Source of the DNA: RPQJ01 sp963746325
Lineage (GTDB): Bacteria; Pseudomonadota; Gammaproteobacteria; Steroidobacterales; Steroidobacteraceae
DNA: 64,000 nucleotides
Direction of reading: 5' to 3'
Assembly: GCA_963746325.1 (NCBI GenBank)
Contig: CAVVBC010000005.1
Coordinates: forward strand, 806,001-870,000
Below are positions 39,951 to 47,934 of the stretch, piece by piece. A program made the translations under genes and the position numbers. The notes beneath the pieces are model-generated. The model saw nothing but the letters and a program-made list of their open reading frames with translations. It ran no database searches and was not told the origin of the DNA. Positions within the stretch are counted from its first letter, which is position 1, and each line of letters starts with the position of its first letter.

Positions 39951-40144
39951 GGCCAGCCTCTGCAGGCCGCGTGCGGCCAGGGCGCGATGCACGGTGAGCC
40001 ACAGGCGGTGCAGACTGCATGCTGCAGCAGTCCTCGGTTCGGACTGTCACGATGACGTGACGTGCAGGCTGTCGGAGAATCCGTGTGGATCCGGCTGGCG
40101 CCGCCCCGTCGGGCGTTACGCACACCTACCAGGGAGACTTTGAC

Positions 40145-41908
40145 GTGAACGGCAATCCAGGCGTGCAGCGCATGACTCCTTCCGAAGCCCTCGTCGAAAC
40201 GATGGTCGCGAACGGCGTCACCGAGGTCTTCGGCATCGTCGGTTCGGCGTACATGGATGCGCTCGATATCTTTCCAGCCGCCGGCATCCGCTTCATTCCC
40301 GTGGCACACGAGCAGGGCGCAGCCCATATGGCCGACGGGTATGCGCGCGCGTCGGGCCGCCACGGCGTCTGCATCGCGCAGAACGGGCCGGGTGTCACCA
40401 ACTTCGTCACCGCCATTGCAGCAGCCTACTGGGCGCATTCACCCGTGGTGTTCATTACGCCAGAGACGGGTTCGATGACGATGGGTCTCGGCGGTTTCCA
40501 GGAAACGGAACAGCTGCCGATCTTTTCCGGGATCACGAAGTACCAGGGGCACGTCAACAACCCGAAGCGAATGGCCGAAATCGCGGGCCGCTGCTTCGAC
40601 CGTGCGATGCTCGAGATGGGCCCCGCGCAGCTCAACATCCCGCGCGACTACTTCTACGGCGAGTGCAATGCCGTGATCCAGCCGCCGCTGCGCATCGGCC
40701 GCGGCCCCGGCGATGCGCAGGCGCTCGACGCGGCCGCCGCGCTGCTGGCCACCGCGAAGTTTCCCGTCATCCTGGCGGGCGGCGGCGTGATCATGGCGGA
40801 CGGCTGCGCCGAGTGCGTACAGCTGGCTGAATTGCTGCACGCACCGGTCGCGAACAGTTACCTGCACAACGACACGTTCCCGGCTTCGCATCCGCTGTGG
40901 TGCGGCCCGCTCGGCTACCAGGGCTCCAAGGCCGCGATGAAGCTGATCGCGCAGGCAGACGTGGTACTTGCGCTTGGCACGCGGCTCGGCCCGTTCGGCA
41001 CGCTGCCGCAGCACGGCCTGGACTACTGGCCCGTCGACGCCAGGATCATCCAGGTCGACGCCGACGCGAAGATGCTCGGCCTGGTGAAGCCGATCTCCGT
41101 GGGCATCCACGGCGACGCGAAGGCGGCTGCATTGGCGCTGATTGAGCGCCTGCGGGGCCGCGAGCTGGCGTGCGTGGCCAACCAGGCGGAGCGCACGCAG
41201 CGCATCGTCGCCGAGCGCGCCGCGTGGGAAAAGGAACTGGGCGAGTGGACGCACGAGCGCGATCCGTTCTCGCTCGCCGTCGCGCAGGATTCGCGCTACA
41301 TGCATCCGCGGCAGATGCTGCGTGAACTCGAACAGGCGCTGCCGCGCGGCGCGATGGTCGCGACCGACATCGGCAACATCTGCTCAGTGTCGAACTCGTA
41401 CCTGCGGTTCGAGCAACCGCGCTCGATGTTCGCCGCGATGAGTTTTGGCAACTGCGGTTATGCGTTCCCCGTGGCCTGCGGCGCGAAAATCGCGTCGCCG
41501 CACCGGCCGGCCATCGCGTACGTGGGCGATGGCGCCTGGGGCATCAGCCTGAACGAACTGCTCACCTGCGCGCGCGAGAAAATCGGCGTCACCGTCGTCG
41601 TTTTCAACAATGGCCAGTGGGGCGCCGAGAAGAAGAATCACGTCGATTTCTATTCGCAGCGCTTCAACGCCGTGAATCTCGACAGCCCGAGCTGGGCGAA
41701 AGTCGCGCAGGCGTTCGGCTGCGAGGGACTCACGGTCGACAAGCTCGCCGACGTCGGTCCCGCGCTGCAGGCCGCGGTGCGGGCACAGGCCGAGGGCAAG
41801 TGCACCGTGCTCGAAATGATGGTGACGCAGGAACTGGGCGACCCGTTCCGCCGTGACGCGCTGTCGAAGCCCGTGCGCCACCTGCCGAAGTACCAGGCGT
41901 ATACCTGA
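40145..41908 (+). CDS. xsc: Sulfoacetaldehyde acetyltransferase-like ThDP enzyme
   Basis: Xsc splits sulfoacetaldehyde with phosphate to acetyl phosphate and sulfite. The 587-aa protein has the ThDP-enzyme layout: TPSEALVETMVANGVTEVFGIVGSAYMDALDIFP with the Xsc-type start, HEQGAAHMADGYARASG with the ThDP Glu, PETGSMTMGLGGFQETEQ (distinctive of Xsc), RDYFYGE, and GDGAWGISLNELLT...NNGQWG for the Mg-diphosphate site. GTG 40145 follows AGGGAG at good spacing; ATG 40172 is the alternative. The usual partners (pta, taurine or sulfoacetate transport, sulfite exporter) are not nearby, so the gene stands alone with its own upstream terminator and a TetR gene convergent downstream. Confidence 0.88.
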   Translation: MNGNPGVQRMTPSEALVETMVANGVTEVFGIVGSAYMDALDIFPAAGIRFIPVAHEQGAAHMADGYARASGRHGVCIAQNGPGVTNFVTAIAAAYWAHSPVVFITPETGSMTMGLGGFQETEQLPIFSGITKYQGHVNNPKRMAEIAGRCFDRAMLEMGPAQLNIPRDYFYGECNAVIQPPLRIGRGPGDAQALDAAAALLATAKFPVILAGGGVIMADGCAECVQLAELLHAPVANSYLHNDTFPASHPLWCGPLGYQGSKAAMKLIAQADVVLALGTRLGPFGTLPQHGLDYWPVDARIIQVDADAKMLGLVKPISVGIHGDAKAAALALIERLRGRELACVANQAERTQRIVAERAAWEKELGEWTHERDPFSLAVAQDSRYMHPRQMLRELEQALPRGAMVATDIGNICSVSNSYLRFEQPRSMFAAMSFGNCGYAFPVACGAKIASPHRPAIAYVGDGAWGISLNELLTCAREKIGVTVVVFNNGQWGAEKKNHVDFYSQRFNAVNLDSPSWAKVAQAFGCEGLTVDKLADVGPALQAAVRAQAEGKCTVLEMMVTQELGDPFRRDALSKPVRHLPKYQAYT

Positions 41909-41980
41909 GCCACTGCCCACGTCGCGTGGGCCATGAGCGCCGGGGTTTGGGAACCCCGCTGAAGAGCTCGTGCGGGGCCC

Positions 41981-42706
41981 TCAGCCCCGGGCGCGCACAG
42001 TGCGGCCCCGGGAGCGGGTCTTGCCGAAGTACGGCGCCAGGTAGCCGATGACGACCGCCTTGGCTTCGGCAACGATCCGGCCGTCGCGGCCGCCGGTATC
42101 GATCAGCCACCAGTCGAGCAACCCCGTGAGTACCTCGGTCGTGCAGCGTGCGACGAGCAGCGCCTGTTCGCGCTTCACGCCCGCGCCGCGCAGTGCCTGT
42201 GCGAGCGTACCGGCCATCTGCCTGGCGTAGGTTTGCTCGTGCGCGAGCAGGTCAGGCGATGAGCGCATCAGCTGACGCAACGCGGCGGTGCCGGGCGTCG
42301 CGGCGCGCGCATCGGTGATCTCCTGGATCACGGCCCCGATGACGCGCTGCCAGTCCGCCGCGTCGTGCAGCGCAGCGAGACGGTGGGCGCCGAGCTCGAT
42401 GTTCTTCTGGCTTTGTCGCCGGAACAGTTCCAGCAGCACGGTCTGCTTGTTGGGAAAGTACTGGTACAGCGTGGCGACGTTGACGTCGGCCGCCTTCGCA
42501 ATCAGGTTGGTGGTGAGGCGCTCGCCGCCGATTTCGTCGAGCAATGCGGCGGTCGCATCGAGGATGCGTTCAAACGTGGCCTGGCCGCGCGCCTGCATCG
42601 GCGTGCGCCGCAAGTCCAGTTCGGCAGCCTTGCGGCGTCGGGTGAGGGTCTTTCGCGGCCGTGCGGAGGTGCGCGCATCCCTGCGCTTGTTCCGGGTCGA
42701 GGCCAT
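41981..42706 (-). CDS. TetR family transcriptional regulator
   Basis: A 241-aa repressor. A basic N-terminal extension precedes the helix-turn-helix (FERILDATAALLDEIGGERLTTNLIAKAADVNVATLYQYFPNKQTV, about residues 45-90), and the helical ligand domain follows. ATG 42706 has GGAG eight bases upstream; a TTG at 42736 would add ten residues. It is divergent from the FrhB-like gene with about 166 bp between starts, so that operon is a likely target. Ligand unknown. Confidence 0.9.
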   Translation of the reverse strand: MASTRNKRRDARTSARPRKTLTRRRKAAELDLRRTPMQARGQATFERILDATAALLDEIGGERLTTNLIAKAADVNVATLYQYFPNKQTVLLELFRRQSQKNIELGAHRLAALHDAADWQRVIGAVIQEITDARAATPGTAALRQLMRSSPDLLAHEQTYARQMAGTLAQALRGAGVKREQALLVARCTTEVLTGLLDWWLIDTGGRDGRIVAEAKAVVIGYLAPYFGKTRSRGRTVRARG

Positions 42707-42872
42707 CAGGTCTCCAGTTTTCGTCAGCGTGTTCAAAACATGGCCGCCCAGTATGGGGACGCGGCCTGCGCCTTGTCAGGAGGGGTTTGTCCTACATGGC
42801 GTGCGAGCTACCGCCTACGTTCGCGTCGTTGCGGTAGTCTTTGCAGATGCGACCGGATCACCGTGCCGATGG

Positions 42873-44111
42873 ATGCAGCGCGCCTTGAGCGTTGAAACAC
42901 CGCCGCTCGCGGCAGCGGCTCCGCGCCATCTGTGCACGGATTGCGGCATCTCGCGCACGACTGAGGCCGCTCGCTGCGGCCGCGCATGCCAGTTCGTGCG
43001 GCCCGATTACGCCACGCTCGAGCAACGCGTGCATGGGCGCGCGCGCGACGCCAGTCGCGCCGATGAGTTGCATTTTGGTCCCTTGCGCCGGATGGTACGG
43101 GCCACCCTCGTTCCGCAACGGCAAGGCGCGCAGTGGAGCGGCATCGCGACGCGCCTTGGCGAGCGCCTGCTCGAGACTGGGCAGGTCGATGCCATCCTGA
43201 CGGTAGCGCCCGACGCGGACGATCGCTGGAAGCCCGTGCCGGTGCTGGTGACGCGCGCCGAGGACATGGCGCAAGTGCGCGGGATGCGCATGGGCTATGC
43301 GCCGCTGCTCGCGCTGCTGGAACCGGCGCGCGAGCGCGGCTATCGGCGCATCGGCGTGATCGGCATCCCGTGCCAGGTCTACGCACTGCGCGCGCTGGAG
43401 GCGGAGCTCGGGTTCGAGCGCATCTATGTGATCGGCACGCCATGCTCCGACAACACCACGACGGCGCGCTTCCATGAGTTCCTGGCCCTGCTCACGCCGG
43501 AGCCCGCGACAGTCACGTATCTCGAGTTCCGCGCCGACTTCATGGTCGAGCTGCGCTTCGCGAACGGGCACACGCGTGAAATTCCCTTCCTGCAGCTGCC
43601 GATCTCGCAGTTGCCCGCGGACTTCTTCCCGCTCACGTGCCGCACCTGCGTCGACTACACCAATGTCCTGGCCGACATCACCGTGGGTTACATGGGCGGT
43701 GCCGGTGAGCAGTGGCTGCTGGCGCGCAACGAGCGCGGCGAGGCGTTGCTGGAACTGCTCGGTGACGAGCTGCGCGTTGCACCGCTGCACTCGCGCGGCA
43801 GCCGGCGGCGCCACGTCCTGGGATTCCTGGCCAACACCGAACGCGCCGCAGGCGGCCTGCCGCTGCGGCGGATGCCCGCGTTCCTGCGGCCGCTCGTGAG
43901 CTGGCTGATGCCACGTATCGGGCCGCAAGGTGTCGAGTTCGCCCGCACCCGCGTCGAGATGAAAGCCGTGGAGACGGTGCTGCACCTGCGCCGGCAGGAG
44001 CCGCGGCGGCTCAAGTCGATGGTCCCACCGCACGTCTGGGACCTGGTGCGGCCGTATGGGCTCACGCCGCGACGCGATGAACGCGCGGAGGCGCCACCCG
44101 ATGGCGACTGA
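42873..44111 (+). CDS. FrhB/BciB-like coenzyme F420 hydrogenase β-subunit family Fe-S flavoprotein
   Basis: A 412-aa cytoplasmic redox protein. Four Cys near the N terminus (C21, C24, C35, C39 in LCTDCGISRT...RCGRACQF) form a likely iron-sulfur site. RPDYATLEQRVHGRARD and the central IGVIGIPCQVYALRALE, YVIGTPCSDNTT and PLTCRTCVDYTNVLADITVGYMG segments match the FrhB N- and C-terminal domains shared with F420 dehydrogenases, hydroxymethyl-chlorophyll a reductase and the vinyl reductase BciB. No photosynthesis genes are near, and F420 is rare in this group, so the substrate is open. Its end overlaps the UbiB-like kinase start by 11 bp. Start ATG 42873 is uncertain. Confidence 0.82.
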   Translation: MQRALSVETPPLAAAAPRHLCTDCGISRTTEAARCGRACQFVRPDYATLEQRVHGRARDASRADELHFGPLRRMVRATLVPQRQGAQWSGIATRLGERLLETGQVDAILTVAPDADDRWKPVPVLVTRAEDMAQVRGMRMGYAPLLALLEPARERGYRRIGVIGIPCQVYALRALEAELGFERIYVIGTPCSDNTTTARFHEFLALLTPEPATVTYLEFRADFMVELRFANGHTREIPFLQLPISQLPADFFPLTCRTCVDYTNVLADITVGYMGGAGEQWLLARNERGEALLELLGDELRVAPLHSRGSRRRHVLGFLANTERAAGGLPLRRMPAFLRPLVSWLMPRIGPQGVEFARTRVEMKAVETVLHLRRQEPRRLKSMVPPHVWDLVRPYGLTPRRDERAEAPPDGD

Positions 44112-45423
44112 CCACAAGCGCAAGCGCACAGCCGTGCCATCCTCGCGCCTGGGGCGAATGTTCCAGTTCGGCCTGCTGAGCAGCGAGCTCGCGCTGTCCG
44201 CCGCAGTCGGCACGGCGCGGCAGCTCTCGAGCGGCAAGCCCGTCGACCTGACGGCGGCGCTGCTCACCACGGGCAACGCGGAAATGCTCGCGCGGCGGTT
44301 GGCGGTCCTGCGCGGTCCGGCCATGAAGCTCGGCCAGTTGCTGTCGTTGTCGGGCGACGAGCTGGTGCCAGAGGAGTTCCGGCGTGCGCTCGACATCCTG
44401 CGCTCGCAGGGCTACGCGATGCCCGACAGCCAGTTGCACCGCGTGCTGGGCCGCGAGTACGGGAAGGGCTGGCGGGACAGGTTTGCGCAGTTCGACGATG
44501 AGCCCGTGGCCGCTGCGTCGATCGGCCAGCTGCATCGTGCGCGCAAGGCAGGCGGGCGCGAACTCGCCCTGAAGATCCAGTACCCGGGCGTCGCGCGCAG
44601 CGTGGACAGCGACGTCGACAACCTGGCGTCGCTGTTGCGGCGGCTGGACTTCCTGCCGTTGCAGCTCGACGTGCCCGCACTCGCCGCGGAGGCGAAGCGC
44701 CAGCTCAAGCTCGAAACCGACTATGAGAGCGAGGCGCGCCACCTCGACCGGTATCGCAAACTGGTGGCGGTGATGCCCGAGGTCGTGGTGCCGCGCGTCG
44801 ATCGCACGCTCACCACCCGCCACGTCCTGGCGATGGACTGGATCGAAGGCGAGCCGCTCGAGGCGCTGGCCAGCGAAGCGGTGCCGCAGGCACGCCGCAA
44901 CGCGGTCGCCCGCACGCTGTACGAACTCATGTTCCGGGAACTGTTCGAGTTCCGCTTCATGCAGACGGACCCGAACTTTGCGAACTACCTGTACCTGCCC
45001 GCGACGCACCAGCTGGCGTTGCTCGACCTGGGCTCGGTGGGTGAATACCCCGCCGCACTCGTGGCGGCCTACCAGGCGATCTGCCGGGCCGTGCTTGCGG
45101 GGGACGACGAGGCGCTGCGCGAGGGCATCTTTGCGGTGGGCTATGCCCACCCGGACGACCCGGAAGTGATGACCGGCAACGCCATGACCATCATCCGGCT
45201 CGCCTGCGAGCCGCTCGTGCATCGCGGGCCCTACGATTTCGCCGGCTCGGGCCTGGTCGTGCGGGCACGCGACCTCGGCCTCGCCGTAGCCTTCGGCAAA
45301 GGCATGCGCTCGCCGCCGCCGGCCTCGCTGTTCCTGCATCGCAAGCTGATCGGCACGTACCTGATCTGCGCCCGGCTGCGCGCGCGCGTGAACGTGCATG
45401 CCGTGATCGAAAAATTCCTGTGA
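44101..45423 (+). CDS. ABC1/UbiB (ADCK) family atypical protein kinase
   Basis: A 440-aa member of the UbiB/COQ8 family of atypical kinase-ATPases that support isoprenoid quinone synthesis. It has the KxGQ motif in AMKLGQLLSLSGDELVPEEF, the Ala-rich loop VAAASIGQLHRARK, the ATP Lys in LALKIQYPG, the ExD-region LKLETDYESEARHL, and the catalytic loop FMQTDPNFANYLYL with the metal Asp in LDLGSV. QTDPN rather than HxDPHPGN places it nearer COQ8/ADCK3 than E. coli UbiB. There is no C-terminal membrane pair, unlike UbiB. The 11-bp overlap with the FrhB-like reductase implies coupled translation and a joint function. Confidence 0.9.
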   Translation: MATDHKRKRTAVPSSRLGRMFQFGLLSSELALSAAVGTARQLSSGKPVDLTAALLTTGNAEMLARRLAVLRGPAMKLGQLLSLSGDELVPEEFRRALDILRSQGYAMPDSQLHRVLGREYGKGWRDRFAQFDDEPVAAASIGQLHRARKAGGRELALKIQYPGVARSVDSDVDNLASLLRRLDFLPLQLDVPALAAEAKRQLKLETDYESEARHLDRYRKLVAVMPEVVVPRVDRTLTTRHVLAMDWIEGEPLEALASEAVPQARRNAVARTLYELMFRELFEFRFMQTDPNFANYLYLPATHQLALLDLGSVGEYPAALVAAYQAICRAVLAGDDEALREGIFAVGYAHPDDPEVMTGNAMTIIRLACEPLVHRGPYDFAGSGLVVRARDLGLAVAFGKGMRSPPPASLFLHRKLIGTYLICARLRARVNVHAVIEKFL

Positions 45424-45466
45424 ATGAAAGGCCGGGCCCAGGCGACGGGTGCCGGCCGGGGTCGTC

Positions 45467-46114
45467 CTAGTCCTGGTTGGCGATTGGGGCGAACAGCTTC
45501 TTCGCGGTACGCCCGACCATCCGGCACACCACGGCATCGAACGTGCCACCGACCACACCGCCCAGCACCGGCACCGCTTTCGGGAACTGGGCGAGGCCGC
45601 GCTGGCCGGTACGGGCGAGCAACTGCATGCCGATCCGCTTGTTGATCTCGACCAGGGCACGGCCCGGCACCTGTTTCGCCGCCGCCTGCGGCAGCTTGTT
45701 GCCGAGGTTCAGGCCCAGGCCGGCCATGGCCTCCTTGGCCACATCGCCAGCGAGACTCAGCAGGATCAGCGTGCGCACCCGCGGGTCGTCGATATCGTGA
45801 CCGTAGATGCGCGCGATGGCCCCCGCCATGCGGGCCTGGATCAGCCAGGACGCGGCGAGGGCGGACGGCACGCCGACCGGCAGGCTGACGAAGCCGCCGA
45901 GCCCGGTGATGAAACCCGTGGTGAAGTTCTTGCGCATCTCCCACTTGATGAGTGAGGCGACGCGCTGGTCGTTGTCCTTGTAGTCCTGATCGATCAGGTA
46001 CTCGTCGGCCAGGTTGGCAGCGCTCGACAGGGGCGGGAAACCGCCGAGCCCTTTCTCCAGCAAGTAGGTCACCAGAGTGTTGGCGGATTCTGGCGTGGGG
46101 GTGGGTTCGGCCAT
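45467..46114 (-). CDS. EcsC family protein
   Basis: A 215-aa protein. NTLVTYLLEKGLGGFPPLSSAANLADEYL opens the domain, and FITGLGGFVSLPVGVPSALAASWLIQARMAGAIARIYG is the hydrophobic core typical of EcsC. GVVGGTFDAVVCRMVGRTAKKLF is the conserved end. EcsC proteins are membrane-associated with unknown biochemistry. ATG 46114 has GGAGGG upstream. It faces the UbiB-like gene tail-to-tail. Confidence 0.88.
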   Translation of the reverse strand: MAEPTPTPESANTLVTYLLEKGLGGFPPLSSAANLADEYLIDQDYKDNDQRVASLIKWEMRKNFTTGFITGLGGFVSLPVGVPSALAASWLIQARMAGAIARIYGHDIDDPRVRTLILLSLAGDVAKEAMAGLGLNLGNKLPQAAAKQVPGRALVEINKRIGMQLLARTGQRGLAQFPKAVPVLGGVVGGTFDAVVCRMVGRTAKKLFAPIANQD

Positions 46115-46220
46115 GCAACAGCCCTCCAGGATGAACACGTACGCAGATGGGTCCGCCGCGCGCTGGAGCGCCGCGGTCAATGGTCCTTCGCTATGATCGC
46201 AGGACCCGTGGGGAGGTTGC

Positions 46221-47009
46221 GTGCTGAAGTGGAAATTGATGGTCTCGACCTTGCCGGTCGTGCTGGCCCTGCTCGGCCTGAAGCTGCTCCTCGAGCAGGT
46301 GCTGGGGTTCGAGGGCCTGATCGACTTTTCGGACGTCGGGATCATCCTGACCTCAGGCGTGTTCCTGATCGGGTTCCTGCTGGCTGGCACCATGTCCGAC
46401 TACAAGGAAGCCGAGAAGCTGCCGGCGGACCTCTCGTGCACGCTCGAGACCATCGAGGAGATCTTCGTGCTGGCATCGACGGACCGGCCGGGGCTCGACC
46501 TGCGCGAGCTGCGCCGGGAGCTGTTGACGCTGACCGACGCGATCCGCGACTGGCTGGTGCGCAAGTGCTCGACGGCGGAGGTCTACGCCGCGATGACCCG
46601 GCTCAGCGACGTGCTGCAGCAACTCGAACGGGCGGGTGCCGGGCCGTATGCCTCGCGCGCCGTGCCCCAGCTGTTGATGGTGCGACGGTGCGTCAGCCGC
46701 ATCGACGTCATCGTGCGCACCGGGTTCCTGCCGCCGGCTTACGCCCTGCTCGAGGTGCTCATCGTCATGATCATCTCGCTGATGATGATCGCGCGTTTCA
46801 AGAGCATCGTGGCCGAGGCGCTGCTGGTGCCGTTCGTGGCGCTGGTCAACATCTACATGCTGCGGCTCATCAAGGACGTCGATAACCCGTTCGATTTCAA
46901 GGACGGGGCGCGGGATCACAGCTCGGGCGAGGTCGCCTTGTTTCCGCTCGACGAGTACCGGGAGCGGTTGGCCGCGAGAACACAATCCTCAGGGGGAAAT
47001 TCGCAATGA
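46221..47009 (+). CDS. Membrane protein of unknown function (bestrophin-like/DUF4239-like)
   Basis: A 262-aa protein with four predicted helices: TLPVVLALLGLKLLLEQVLGF, VGIILTSGVFLIGFLLAGTM, then LEVLIVMIISLMMIA and VAEALLVPFVALVNIYMLRLI near residue 200. The layout, with two N-terminal helices, a helical middle and two C-terminal helices ending in VDNPFDF, resembles DUF4239/bestrophin-like proteins, but I do not recognise it with confidence. GTG 46221 has GGGGAGG upstream. Its stop overlaps the SDR start (ATGA), so the two are coupled. Confidence 0.7.
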   Translation: MLKWKLMVSTLPVVLALLGLKLLLEQVLGFEGLIDFSDVGIILTSGVFLIGFLLAGTMSDYKEAEKLPADLSCTLETIEEIFVLASTDRPGLDLRELRRELLTLTDAIRDWLVRKCSTAEVYAAMTRLSDVLQQLERAGAGPYASRAVPQLLMVRRCVSRIDVIVRTGFLPPAYALLEVLIVMIISLMMIARFKSIVAEALLVPFVALVNIYMLRLIKDVDNPFDFKDGARDHSSGEVALFPLDEYRERLAARTQSSGGNSQ

Positions 47010-47782
47010 CGGCACCGGCAGCATTTGATCTCGCAGGCCGTGTGGCCCTGGTGACCGGCGGCAACCGGGGCATCGGCCGCGGTATTGCGCTCGGGTTCGC
47101 GCAGGCCGGAGCGGCGGTCGCGATTTTTGGCCGCAACGTGGCGAAGAACGCCGAGGTGCTGGCGGAACTGCAGGCCGCCGGCACGCGCGCGCTGGCGCTT
47201 GCGGTGGACGTCACCGATCGCACCGCACTCGAACCCGCGTTCCGCCGGGTCGAGGCAGAGCTGGGCCCAGTGGACATCCTGGTCAACAACGCCGGCATCG
47301 CCAACGTGAGCGGCGGCATCCTGCAGGAGACCGCCGAATCCTGGGACGCCGTGATCGAGACGCAACTGAACGCCGTGTTCCTGCTGTCGAAGCTGGCCGC
47401 TGCGTCGATGGCGGCACGCAAGCGCGGCAAGATCATCAACATCGGCAGCATCTATTCGTACTTCGGCGCCGGCCTGACCCCGTCGTACAGCACGGCCAAA
47501 GGCGCCATCGTGCAACTGACGAAATCCATGGCCATCGAGCTCGCCCCGCACGGCATCCAGGTGAACGCGATCGCGCCGGGGTGGATCGAGACGGACATGA
47601 CGGCGGTCATCCGGACCGAAGCGCTCAAGGCGATGAACGACGAGATCCTCATGCGCACGCCGGCCGGGCGCTGGGGCCAGGCCGAGGAAATGGCCGGACC
47701 GGCGATCTTCCTGGCGTCTTCCGCCGCGGACTTCGTGACGGGCGAAATGCTCCGGGTCGACGGTGGCTATGCCATTCGCTGA
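47006..47782 (+). CDS. SDR family oxidoreductase (KduD/FabG-like)
   Basis: A 258-aa classical short-chain dehydrogenase. The NAD(P) motif is TGGNRGIGRG (about residues 17-26), with NNAGIANVS and the catalytic Ser, Tyr and Lys in NIGSIYSYFG and PSYSTAKGA. The end GEMLRVDGGYAIR is standard. It resembles 2-deoxy-D-gluconate 3-dehydrogenases and FabG-like reductases; the substrate cannot be told. It overlaps the membrane-protein gene by four bases and is followed by an AT-rich hairpin. Confidence 0.92.
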   Translation: MTAPAAFDLAGRVALVTGGNRGIGRGIALGFAQAGAAVAIFGRNVAKNAEVLAELQAAGTRALALAVDVTDRTALEPAFRRVEAELGPVDILVNNAGIANVSGGILQETAESWDAVIETQLNAVFLLSKLAAASMAARKRGKIINIGSIYSYFGAGLTPSYSTAKGAIVQLTKSMAIELAPHGIQVNAIAPGWIETDMTAVIRTEALKAMNDEILMRTPAGRWGQAEEMAGPAIFLASSAADFVTGEMLRVDGGYAIR

Positions 47783-47826
47783 CCAGACCTTTTGATCAAA
47801 AAATAATGAATATCAATATTTTTATT

Positions 47827-47855
47827 AAACGATAGCTGCAACATATATCGTTTTT
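47827..47855 (+). terminator. AT-rich hairpin with T run after the SDR gene
   Basis: AAACGATA at 47827-47834 pairs with TATCGTTT at 47846-47853, followed by more T. The stem is AT-rich and weak, so it may be a terminator or a protein site. It lies in an AT-rich island (47783-47870) before the glyQ promoter. Confidence 0.45.
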
Positions 47856-47896
47856 AATTAACAATAGCAACGGCCGGACGAGCGCCGCGCGATTGC

Positions 47897-47902
47897 TATA
47901 CT
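47897..47902 (+). promoter_or_regulatory. Extended -10 promoter of glyQS
   Basis: TATACT preceded by TGC forms TGnTATACT. It lies 32 bp before the glyQ ATG, within a short region following the AT-rich island. Confidence 0.5.
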
Positions 47903-47934
47903 CCCGCCCTTAGCGCGACCCCTCGAGCGTTCCA

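Noticed and set aside
42288..42872. Extension of the FrhB-like gene upstream to 42288
   Set aside because: That stretch is the reverse of the TetR gene and shows no FrhB homology.
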